A stretch of 64,000 bases of DNA from Argentina anserina (Eukaryota; Streptophyta; Magnoliopsida; Rosales; Rosaceae), in assembly GCF_933775445.1 (NCBI RefSeq), contig NW_026089510.1, forward strand, positions 17,470-81,469, read 5' to 3'. The notes below the pieces were generated by a model. The model was not told where the DNA came from and did no database searches. It was given only the letters and a program-made list of their open reading frames with translations. A program made the translations under genes and the position numbers. Positions 24,704 to 36,400 of the stretch are shown here, one piece after another. Position 1 is the stretch's first letter; every line of letters begins with the position of its first letter.

Positions 24704-27700
24704 GAGTATCTTTCTGTAAGGCTTCTGATGCGATTTTCTATTGTATTTGAGAGTTTTGCAAGTGTGGGAGTGTGTTTCTTTCAAACTGAGTATCTTTACA
24801 TCGTTTGCGTATCTTTACTATTCCAATTGTGTATCTTTTCATTTCTCGTTTGAGTATCTTTCTGTAAGGCTTTCTGATGCGAGTTTCTATTGAATTTGAG
24901 AGTTTTGCAAGTGTGGGAGTGTGTTTCTTTCAAACTGAGTATCTTTACATCGTTTGCGTATCTTTACTATTCCAATTGTGTATCTTTACATCGTTTGCGT
25001 ATCTTTACTATTCCAATTGTGTATCTTTTCATTTCTCGTTTGTGTCTCTTTCTGTAAGGCTTCTGATGCGAGTTTCTATTGTATTTGAGAGTTTTGCAAG
25101 TGTGGGAGTGTGTTTCTTTCAAACTGAGTATCTTTACATCGTTTGCGTATCTTTACTATTCCAATTGTGTATCTTTACATCGTTTGCGTATCTTTACTAT
25201 TCCAATTGTGTATCTTTTGATTTCTCGTTTGAGTATCTTTCTGTAAGGCTTCTGATGCGAGTTTCTATTGTATTTGAGAGTTTTGCAAGTGTCGGAGTGT
25301 GTTTCTTTCAAACTGAGTATTTTTACATCGTTTGCGTATCTTTACTATTCCAATTGTGTATCTTTACATCGTTTGCGTATCTTTACTATTCCAATTGTGT
25401 ATCTTTTCATTTCTCGTTTGAGTCTCTTTCTGTAAGGCTTCTGATGCGAGTTTCTATTGTATTTGAGAGTTTTGCAAGTGTGGGAGTGTGTTTCTTTCAA
25501 ACTGAGTATCTTTACATCGTTTGCGTATCTTTACTATTCCAATTGTGTATCTTTACATCGTTTGCGTATCTTTACTATTCCAATTGTGTATCTTTTCATT
25601 TCTCGTTTGAGTCTCTTTCTGTAAGGCTTCTGATGCGAGTTTCTATTGTATTTGAGAGTTTTGCAAGTGTGGGAGTGTGTTTCTTTCAAACTGAGTATCT
25701 TTACATCGTTTGCGTATCTTTACTATTCCAATTGTGTATCTTTACATTGTTTGCGTATCTTTACTATTCCAATTGTGTATCTTTTCATTTCTCGTTTGAG
25801 TCTCTTTCTGTAAGGCTTCTGATGCGAGTTTCTATTGTATTTGAGAGTTTTGCAAGTGTGGGAGTGTGTTTCTTTCAAACTGAGTATCTTTACATCGTTT
25901 GCGTATCTTTACTATTCCAATTGTGTATCTTTTCATTTCTCGTTTGAGTATCTTTCTGTAAGGCTTTCTGATGCGAGTTTCTATTGAATTTGAGAGTTTT
26001 GCAAGTGTGGGAGTGTGTTTCTTTCAAACTGAGTATCTTTACATCGTTTGCGTATCTTTACTATTCCAATTGTGTATCTTTACATCGTTTGCGTATCTTT
26101 ACTATTCCAATTGTGTATCTTTTTATTTCTCGTTTGAGTATCTTTCTGTAAGGCTTCTTATGCGAGTTTCTATTGTATTTGAGAGTTTTGCAAGTGTGGG
26201 AGTGTGTTTCTTTCAAACTGAGTATCTTTACATCGTTTTCGTATCTTTACTATTCCAATTGTGTATCTTTTCATTTCTCGTTTGAGTATCTTTCTGTAAG
26301 GCTTCTGATGCGAGTTTCTATTGTATTTGAGAGTTTTGCAAGTGTGGGAGTGTGTTTCTTTCAAACTGAGTATCTTTACATCGTTTGCGTATCTTTACTA
26401 TTCCAATTGTGTATCTTTACATCGTTTTCGTATCTTTACTATTCCAATTGTGTATCTTTTCATTTCTCGTTTGAGTATCTTTCTGTAAGGCTTCTGATGC
26501 GAGTTTCTATTGTATTTGAGAGTTTTGCAAGTGTGGGAGTGTGTTTCTTTCAAACTGAGTATCTTTACATCGTTTGCGTATCTTTACTATTCCAATTGTG
26601 TATCTTTACATCGTTTGCGTATCTTTACTATTCCAATTGTGTATCTTTTCATTTCTCGTTTGAGTCTCTTTCTGTAAGGCTTCTGATGCGAGTTTCTATT
26701 GTATTTGAGAGTTTTGCAAATGTGGGAGTGTGTTTCTTTCAAACTGAGTATCTTTACATCGTTTGCGTATCTTTACTATTCCAATTGTGTATCTTTTCAT
26801 TTCTCGTTTGAGTATCTTTCTGTAAGGCTTTCTGATGCGAGTTTCTATTGAATTTGAGAGTTTTGCAAGTGTGGGAGTGTGTTTCTTTCAAACTGAGTAT
26901 CTTTACATCGTTTGCGTATCTTTACTATTCCAATTGTGTATCTTTACATCGTTTGCGTATCTTTACTATTCCAATTGTGTATCTTTTCATTTCTCGTTTG
27001 AGTCTCTTTCTGTAAGGCTTCTGATGCGAGTTTCTATTGTATTTGAGAGTTTTGCAAGTGTGGGAGTGTGTTTCTTTCAAACTGAGTATCTTTACATCGT
27101 TTGCGTATCTTTACTATTCCAATTGTGTATCTTTACATCGTTTGCGTATCTTTACTATTCCAATTGTGTATCTTTTTATTTCTCGTTTGAGTATCTTTCT
27201 GTAAGGCTTCTGATGCGAGTTTCTATTGTATTTGAGAGTTTTGCAAGTGTCGGAGTGTGTTTCTTTCAAACTGAGTATCTTTACATCGTTTGCGTATCTT
27301 TACTATTCCAATTGTGTATCTTTACATCGTTTGCGTATCTTTACTATTCCAATTGTGTATCTTTTCATTTCTCGTTTGAGTATCTTTCTGTAAGGCTTCT
27401 GATGCGAGTTTCTATTGTATTTGAGAGTTTTGCAAGTGTGGGAGTGTGTTTCTTTCAAACTGAGTATCTTTACATCGTTTGCGTATCTTTACTATTCCAA
27501 TTGTGTATCTTTTCATTTCTCGTTTGAGTATCTTTCTGTAAGGCTTTCTGATGCGAGTTTCTATTGAATTTGAGAGTTTTGCAAGTGTGGGAGTGTGTTT
27601 CTTTCAAACTGAGTATCTTTACATCGTTTGCGTATCTTTACTATTCCAATTGTGTATCTTTACATCGTTTGCGTATCTTTACTATTCCAATTGTGTATCT

Positions 27701-28093
27701 TTTCATTTCTCGTTTGAGTCTCTTTCTGTAAGGCTTCTGATGCGAGTTTCTATTGTATTTGAGAGTTTTGCAAGTGTGGGAGTGTGTTTCTTTCAAACTG
27801 AGTATCTTTACATCGTTTGCGTATCTTTACTATTCCAATTGTGTATCTTTACATCGTTTGCGTATCTTTACTATTCCAATTGTGTATCTTTTGATTTCTC
27901 GTTTGAGTATCTTTCTGTAAGGCTTCTGATGCGAGTTTCTATTGTATTTGAGAGTTTTGCAAGTGTCGGAGTGTGTTTCTTTCAAACTGAGTATTTTTAC
28001 ATCGTTTGCGTATCTTTACTATTCCAATTGTGTATCTTTACATCGTTTGCGTATCTTTACTATTCCAATTGTGTATCTTTTCATTTCTCGTTT
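22746..28093 (+). repeat. Higher-order repeat F: 2674 bp, 15 monomers, two copies
   Basis: Copies run 22746-25419 and 25420-28093. Lengths are 189,189,148,190,148,189,189,148,190,189,189,148,190,189,189, summing to 2674. Shared markers are GCAAATG (monomers 23988 and 26662), TTTTGATTTC in the last monomer (about 25218 and 27892) and GAGTATTTTTACATCG (about 25316 and 27990). Private changes in copy 1 are GCGATTTTC near 24731 and CGTTTGTGTCTC near 25040. Confidence 0.94.
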
Positions 28094-29443
28094 GAGTCTC
28101 TTTCTGTAAGGCTTCTGATGCGAGTTTCTATTGTATTTGAGAGTTTTGCAAGTGTGGGAGTGTGTTTCTTTCAAACTGAGTATCTTTACATCGTTTGCGT
28201 ATCTTTACTATTCCAATTGTGTATCTTTTCATTTCTCGTTTGAGTATCTTTCTGTAAGGCTTTCTGATGCGAGTTTCTATTGAATTTGAGAGTTTTGCAA
28301 GTGTGGGAGTGTGTTTCTTTCAAACTGAGTATCTTTACATCGTTTGCGTATCTTTACTATTCCAATTGTGTATCTTTACATCGTTTGCGTATCTTTACTA
28401 TTCCAATTGTGTATCTTTTTATTTCTCGTTTGAGTATCTTTCTGTAAGGCTTCTTATGCGAGTTTTTATTGTATTTGAGAGTTTTGCAAGTGTGGGAGTG
28501 TGTTTCTTTCAAACTGAGTATCTTTACATCGTTTTCGTATCTTTACTATTCCAATTGTGTATCTTTTCATTTCTCGTTTGAGTATCTTTCTGTAAGGCTT
28601 CTGATGCGAGTTTCTATTGTATTTGAGAGTTTTGCAAGTGTGGGAGTGTGTTTCTTTCAAACTGAGTATCTTTACATCGTTTGCGTATCTTTACTATTCC
28701 AATTGTGTATCTTTACATCGTTTTCGTATCTTTACTATTCCAATTGTGTATCTTTTCATTTCTCGTTTGAGTATCTTTCTGTAAGGCTTCTGATGCGAGT
28801 TTCTATTGTATTTGAGAGTTTTGCAAGTGTGGGAGTGTGTTTCTTTCAAACTGAGTATCTTTACATCGTTTGCGTATCTTTACTATTCCAATTGTGTATC
28901 TTTTCATTTCTCGTTTGAGTATCTTTCTGTAAGGCTTTCTGATGCGAGTTTCTATTGAATTTGAGAGTTTTGCAAGTGTGGGAGTGTGTTTCTTTCAAAC
29001 TGAGTATCTTTACATCGTTTGCGTATCTTTACTATTCCAATTGTGTATCTTTACATCGTTTGCGTATCTTTACTATTCCAATTGTGTATCTTTTTATTTC
29101 TCGTTTGAGTATCTTTCTGTATGGCTTCTGATGCGAGTTTCTATTGTATTTGAGAGTTTTGCAAGTGTCGGAGTGTGTTTCTTTCAAACTGAGTATCTTT
29201 ACATCGTTTGCGTATCTTTACTATTCCAATTGTGTATCTTTACATCGTTTGCGTATCTTTACTATTCCAATTGTGTATCTTTTCATTTCTCGTTTGAGTA
29301 TCTTTCTGTAAGGCTTCTGATGCGAGTTTCTATTGTATTTGAGAGTTTTGCAAGTGTGGGAGTGTGTTTCTTTCAAACTGAGTATCTTTACATCGTTTGC
29401 GTATCTTTACTATTCCAATTGTGTATCTTTTCATTTCTCGTTT
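28094..29443 (+). repeat. Irregular segment between repeat F and the displaced copy
   Basis: Monomers start at 28094, 28242, 28432, 28580, 28769, 28917, 29107 and 29296, with lengths 148,190,148,189,148,190,189,148. The stretch 28242 to about 28860 matches 25946 to about 26560 at an offset of 2296, after which it lacks a 41-bp unit. Single-base oddities are GAGTTTTTATTG near 28465 and CTGTATGGC near 29120. No other content is visible. Confidence 0.88.
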
Positions 29444-32400
29444 GAGTATCTTTCTGTAAGGCTTTCTGATGCGTGTTTCTATTGAATTTGAGAGTTTTGC
29501 AAGTGTGGGAGTGTGTTTCTTTCAAACTGAGTATCTTTACATCGTTTGCGTATCTTTACTATTCCAATTGTGTATCTTTACATCGTTTGCGTATCTTTAC
29601 TATTCCAATTGTGTATCTTTTCATTTCTCGTTTGAGTCTCTTTCTGTAAGGCTTCTGATGCGAGTTTCTATTGTATTTGAGAGTTTTGCAAGTGTGGGAG
29701 TGTGTTTCTTTCAAACTGAGTATCTTTACATCGTTTGCGTATCTTTACTATTCCAATTGTGTATCTTTACATCGTTTGCGTATCTTTACTATTCCAATTG
29801 TGTATCTTTTTATTTCTCGTTTGAGTATCTTTCTGTAAGGCTTTTGATGCGAGTTTCTATTGTATTTGAGAGTTTTGCAAGTGTCGGAGTGTGTTTCTTT
29901 CAAACTGAGTATTTTTACATCGTTTGCGTATCTTTACTATTCCAATTGTGTATCTTTACATCGTTTGCGTATCTTTACTATTCCAATTGTGTATCTTTTC
30001 ATTTCTCGTTTGAGTCTCTTTCTGTAAGGCTTCTGATGCGAGTTTCTATTGTATTTGAGAGTTTTGCAAGTGTGGGAGTGTGTTTCTTTCAAACTGAGTA
30101 TCTTTACATCGTTTGCGTATCTTTACTATTCCAATTGTGTATCTTTTCATTTCTCGTTTGAGTATCTTTCTGTAAGGCTTCTGATGCGAGTTTCTATTGT
30201 ATTTGAGAGTTTTGCAAGTGTGGGAGTGTGTTTCTTTCAAACTGAGTATCTTTACATCGTTTGCGTATCTTTACTATTCCAATTGTGTATCTTTTCATTT
30301 CTCGTTTGAGTATCTTTCTGTAAGGCTTTCTGATGCGAGTTTCTATTGAATTTGAGAGTTTTGCAAGTGTGGGAGTGTGTTTCTTTCAAACTGAGTATCT
30401 TTACATCGTTTGCGTATCTTTACTATTCCAATTGTGTATCTTTTCATTTCTCGTTTGAGTCTCTTTCTGTAAGGCTTCTGATGCGAGTTTCTATTGTATT
30501 TGAGAGTTTTGCAAGTGTGGGAGTGTGTTTCTTTCAAACTGAGTATCTTTACATCGTTTGCGTATCTTTACTATTCCAATTGTGTATCTTTACATCGTTT
30601 GCGTATCTTTACTATTCCAATTGTGTATCTTTTTATTTCTCGTTTGAGTATCTTTCTGTAAGGCTTTCTGATGCGAGTTTCTATTGAATTTGAGAGTTTT
30701 GCAAGTGTGGGAGTGTGTTTCTTTCAAACTGAGTATCTTTACATCGTTTGCGTATCTTTACTATTCCAATTGTGTATCTTTACATCGTTTGCGTATCTTT
30801 ACTATTCCAATTGTGTATCTTTACATCGTTTGCGTATCTTTACTATTCCAATTGTGTATCTTTTCATTTCTCGTTTGAGTCTCTTTCTGTAAGGCTTCTG
30901 ATGCGAGTTTCTATTGTATTTGAGAGTTTTGCAAGTGTGGGAGTGTGTTTCTTTCAAACTGAGTATCTTTACATCGTTTGCGTATCTTTACTATTCCAAT
31001 TGTGTATCTTTTCATTTCTCGTTTGAGTGTCTTTCTGTAAGGCTTTCTGATGCGAGTTTCTATTGAATTTGAGAGTTTTGCAAGTGTGGGAGTGTGTTTC
31101 TTTCAAACTGAGTATCTTTACATCGTTTGCGTATCTTTACTATTCCAATTGTGTATCTTTACATCGTTTGCGTATCTTTACTATTCCAATTGTGTATCTT
31201 TTCATTTCTCGTTTGAGTCTCTTTCTGTAAGGCTTCTGATGCGAGTTTCTATTGTATTTGAGAGTTTTGCAAGTGTCGGAGTGTGTTTCTTTCAAACTGA
31301 GTATCTTTACATCGTTTTCGTATCTTTACTATTCCAATTGTGTATCTTTTCATTTCTCGTTTGAGTATCTTTCTGTAAGGCTTCTGATGCGAGTTTCTAT
31401 TGTATTTGAGAGTTTTGCAAGTGTGGGAGTGTGTTTCTTTCAAACTGAGTATCTTTACATCGTTTGCGTATCTTTACTATTCCAATTGTGTATCTTTTCA
31501 TTTCTCGTTTGAGTCTCTTTCTGTAAGGCTTCTGATGCGAGTTTCTATTGTATTTGAGAGTTTTGCAAGTGTGGGAGTGTGTTTCTTTCAAACTGAGTAT
31601 CTTTACATCGTTTGCGTATCTTTACTATTCCAATTGTGTATCTTTACATCGTTTGCGTATCTTTACTATTCCAATTGTGTATCTTTTCATTTCTCGTTTG
31701 AGTCTCTTTCTGTAAGGCTTCTGATGCGAGTTTCTATTGTATTTGAGAGTTTTGCAAGTGTGGGAGTGTGTTTCTTTCAAACTGAGTATCTTTACATCGT
31801 TTGCGTATCTTTACTATTCCAATTGTGTATCTTTACATTGTTTGCGTATCTTTACTATTCCAATTGTGTATCTTTTCATTTCTCGTTTGAGTCTCTTTCT
31901 GTAAGGCTTCTGATGCGAGTTTCTATTGTATTTGAGAGTTTTGCAAGTGTGGGAGTGTGTTTCTTTCAAACTGAGTATCTTTACATCGTTTGCGTATCTT
32001 TACTATTCCAATTGTGTATCTTTTCATTTCTCGTTTGAGTATCTTTCTGTAAGGCTTTCTGATGCGAGTTTCTATTGAATTTGAGAGTTTTGCAAGTGTG
32101 GGAGTGTGTTTCTTTCAAACTGAGTATCTTTACATCGTTTGCGTATCTTTACTATTCCAATTGTGTATCTTTACATCGTTTGCGTATCTTTACTATTCCA
32201 ATTGTGTATCTTTTTATTTCTCGTTTGAGTATCTTTCTGTAAGGCTTCTTATGCGAGTTTCTATTGTATTTGAGAGTTTTGCAAGTGTGGGAGTGTGTTT
32301 CTTTCAAACTGAGTATCTTTACATCGTTTTCGTATCTTTACTATTCCAATTGTGTATCTTTTCATTTCTCGTTTGAGTATCTTTCTGTAAGGCTTCTGAT

Positions 32401-33090
32401 GCGAGTTTCTATTGTATTTGAGAGTTTTGCAAGTGTGGGAGTGTGTTTCTTTCAAACTGAGTATCTTTACATCGTTTGCGTATCTTTACTATTCCAATTG
32501 TGTATCTTTACATCGTTTTCGTATCTTTACTATTCCAATTGTGTATCTTTTCATTTCTCGTTTGAGTATCTTTCTGTAAGGCTTCTGATGCGAGTTTCTA
32601 TTGTATTTGAGAGTTTTGCAAGTGTGGGAGTGTGTTTCTTTCAAACTGAGTATCTTTACATCGTTTGCGTATCTTTACTATTCCAATTGTGTATCTTTAC
32701 ATCGTTTGCGTATCTTTACTATTCCAATTGTGTATCTTTTCATTTCTCGTTTGAGTCTCTTTCTGTAAGGCTTCTGATGCGAGTTTCTATTGTATTTGAG
32801 AGTTTTGCAAATGTGGGAGTGTGTTTCTTTCAAACTGAGTATCTTTACATCGTTTGCGTATCTTTACTATTCCAATTGTGTATCTTTTCATTTCTCGTTT
32901 GAGTATCTTTCTGTAAGGCTTTCTGATGCGAGTTTCTATTGAATTTGAGAGTTTTGCAAGTGTGGGAGTGTGTTTCTTTCAAACTGAGTATCTTTACATC
33001 GTTTGCGTATCTTTACTATTCCAATTGTGTATCTTTACATCGTTTGCGTATCTTTACTATTCCAATTGTGTATCTTTTCATTTCTCGTTT
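29444..33090 (+). repeat. Displaced 3.65-kb copy of 16194-19840 (offset 13250 bp)
   Basis: Twenty-one consecutive monomers starting at 16194, 16384, 16573 and on to 19651 have partners exactly 13250 bp downstream (29444, 29634, 29823 and on to 32901), with the same length class in each. The run spans a 149-bp monomer (17058/30308), a 231-bp monomer (17396/30646) and the GCAAATG monomer (19503/32753). The match ends where 19841 is 189 bp and 33091 is 230 bp. Differences seen: GCGTGTTTC at 29474, GGCTTTTGATG at about 29843, and G rather than A at the position equivalent to 16861. Confidence 0.92.
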
Positions 33091-33468
33091 GAGTATCTTT
33101 CTGTAAGGCTTCTGATGCGAGTTTCTATTGTATTTGAGAGTTTTGCAAGTGTGGGAGTGTGTTTCTTTCAAACTGAGTATCTTTACATCGTTTGCGTATC
33201 TTTACTATTCCAATTGTGTATCTTTACATCGTTTGCGTATCTTTACTATTCCAATTGTGTATCTTTACATCGTTTGCGTATCTTTACTATTCCAATTGTG
33301 TATCTTTTCATTTCTCGTTTGAGTCTCTTTCTGTAAGGCTTCTGATGCGAGTTTCTATTGTATTTGAGAGTTTTGCAAGTGTGGGAGTGTGTTTCTTTCA
33401 AACTGAGTATCTTTACATCGTTTGCGTATCTTTACTATTCCAATTGTGTATCTTTTCATTTCTCGTTT
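31025..33468 (+). repeat. Shorter 2444-bp, 14-monomer relative of repeat G
   Basis: Lengths are 190,148,148,189,189,148,190,148,189,189,148,190,230,148. The first twelve monomers match those starting at 33469, 37009, 40359 and 43709. The following monomers of the full unit (189,189,148,190,189,231) are replaced by one 230-bp monomer starting at 33091. The simplest reading is that this copy lost about 0.9-1.1 kb by unequal exchange between a non-T 189-bp monomer and the 231-bp monomer, or that the full unit arose by insertion. Confidence 0.9.
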
Positions 33469-36400
33469 GAGTGTCTTTCTGTAAGGCTTTCTGATGCGAG
33501 TTTCTATTGAATTTGAGAGTTTTGCAAGTGTGGGAGTGTGTTTCTTTCAAACTGAGTATCTTTACATCGTTTGCGTATCTTTACTATTCCAATTGTGTAT
33601 CTTTACATCGTTTGCGTATCTTTACTATTCCAATTGTGTATCTTTTCATTTCTCGTTTGAGTCTCTTTCTGTAAGGCTTCTGATGCGAGTTTCTATTGTA
33701 TTTGAGAGTTTTGCAAGTGTCGGAGTGTGTTTCTTTCAAACTGAGTATCTTTACATCGTTTTCGTATCTTTACTATTCCAATTGTGTATCTTTTCATTTC
33801 TCGTTTGAGTATCTTTCTGTAAGGCTTCTGATGCGAGTTTCTATTGTATTTGAGAGTTTTGCAAGTGTGGGAGTGTGTTTCTTTCAAACTGAGTATCTTT
33901 ACATCGTTTGCGTATCTTTACTATTCCAATTGTGTATCTTTTCATTTCTCGTTTGAGTCTCTTTCTGTAAGGCTTCTGATGCGAGTTTCTATTGTATTTG
34001 AGAGTTTTGCAAGTGTGGGAGTGTGTTTCTTTCAAACTGAGTATCTTTACATCGTTTGCGTATCTTTACTATTCCAATTGTGTATCTTTACATCGTTTGC
34101 GTATCTTTACTATTCCAATTGTGTATCTTTTCATTTCTCGTTTGAGTCTCTTTCTGTAAGGCTTCTGATGCGAGTTTCTATTGTATTTGAGAGTTTTGCA
34201 AGTGTGGGAGTGTGTTTCTTTCAAACTGAGTATCTTTACATCGTTTGCGTATCTTTACTATTCCAATTGTGTATCTTTACATTGTTTGCGTATCTTTACT
34301 ATTCCAATTGTGTATCTTTTCATTTCTCGTTTGAGTCTCTTTCTGTAAGGCTTCTGATGCGAGTTTCTATTGTATTTGAGAGTTTTGCAAGTGTGGGAGT
34401 GTGTTTCTTTCAAACTGAGTATCTTTACATCGTTTGCGTATCTTTACTATTCCAATTGTGTATCTTTTCATTTCTCGTTTGAGTATCTTTCTGTAAGGCT
34501 TTCTGATGCGAGTTTCTATTGAATTTGAGAGTTTTGCAAGTGTGGGAGTGTGTTTCTTTCAAACTGAGTATCTTTACATCGTTTGCGTATCTTTACTATT
34601 CCAATTGTGTATCTTTACATCGTTTGCGTATCTTTACTATTCCAATTGTGTATCTTTTTATTTCTCGTTTGAGTATCTTTCTGTAAGGCTTCTTATGCGA
34701 GTTTCTATTGTATTTGAGAGTTTTGCAAGTGTGGGAGTGTGTTTCTTTCAAACTGAGTATCTTTACATCGTTTTCGTATCTTTACTATTCCAATTGTGTA
34801 TCTTTTCATTTCTCGTTTGAGTATCTTTCTGTAAGGCTTCTGATGCGAGTTTCTATTGTATTTGAGAGTTTTGCAAGTGTGGGAGTGTGTTTCTTTCAAA
34901 CTGAGTATCTTTACATCGTTTGCGTATCTTTACTATTCCAATTGTGTATCTTTACATCGTTTTCGTATCTTTACTATTCCAATTGTGTATCTTTTCATTT
35001 CTCGTTTGAGTATCTTTCTGTAAGGCTTCTGATGCGAGTTTCTATTGTATTTGAGAGTTTTGCAAGTGTGGGAGTGTGTTTCTTTCAAACTGAGTATCTT
35101 TACATCGTTTGCGTATCTTTACTATTCCAATTGTGTATCTTTACATCGTTTGCGTATCTTTACTATTCCAATTGTGTATCTTTTCATTTCTCGTTTGAGT
35201 CTCTTTCTGTAAGGCTTCTGATGCGAGTTTCTATTGTATTTGAGAGTTTTGCAAATGTGGGAGTGTGTTTCTTTCAAACTGAGTATCTTTACATCGTTTG
35301 CGTATCTTTACTATTCCAATTGTGTATCTTTTCATTTCTCGTTTGAGTATCTTTCTGTAAGGCTTTCTGATGCGAGTTTCTATTGAATTTGAGAGTTTTG
35401 CAAGTGTGGGAGTGTGTTTCTTTCAAACTGAGTATCTTTACATCGTTTGCGTATCTTTACTATTCCAATTGTGTATCTTTACATCGTTTGCGTATCTTTA
35501 CTATTCCAATTGTGTATCTTTTCATTTCTCGTTTGAGTCTCTTTCTGTAAGGCTTCTGATGCGAGTTTCTATTGTATTTGAGAGTTTTGCAAGTGTGGGA
35601 GTGTGTTTCTTTCAAACTGAGTATCTTTACATCGTTTGCGTATCTTTACTATTCCAATTGTGTATCTTTACATCGTTTGCGTATCTTTACTATTCCAATT
35701 GTGTATCTTTTTATTTCTCGTTTGAGTATCTTTCTGTAAGGCTTCTGATGCGAGTTTCTATTGTATTTGAGAGTTTTGCAAGTGTCGGAGTGTGTTTCTT
35801 TCAAACTGAGTATCTTTACATCGTTTGCGTATCTTTACTATTCCAATTGTGTATCTTTACATCGTTTGCGTATCTTTACTATTCCAATTGTGTATCTTTT
35901 CATTTCTCGTTTGAGTATCTTTCTGTAAGGCTTCTGATGCGAGTTTCTATTGTATTTGAGAGTTTTGCAAGTGTGGGAGTGTGTTTCTTTCAAACTGAGT
36001 ATCTTTACATCGTTTGCGTATCTTTACTATTCCAATTGTGTATCTTTTCATTTCTCGTTTGAGTGTCTTTCTGTAAGGCTTTCTGATGCGAATTTCTATT
36101 GAATTTGAGAGTTTTGCAAGTGTGGGAGTGTGTTTCTTTCAAACTGAGTATCTTTACATCGTTTGCGTATCTTTACTATTCCAATTGTGTATCTTTACAT
36201 CGTTTGCGTATCTTTACTATTCCAATTGTGTATCTTTTCATTTCTCGTTTGAGTCTCTTTCTGTAAGGCTTCTGATGCGAGTTTCTATTGTATTTGAGAG
36301 TTTTGCAAGTGTGGGAGTGTGTTTCTTTCAAACTGAGTATCTTTACATCGTTTGCGTATCTTTACTATTCCAATTGTGTATCTTTACATCGTTTGCGTAT

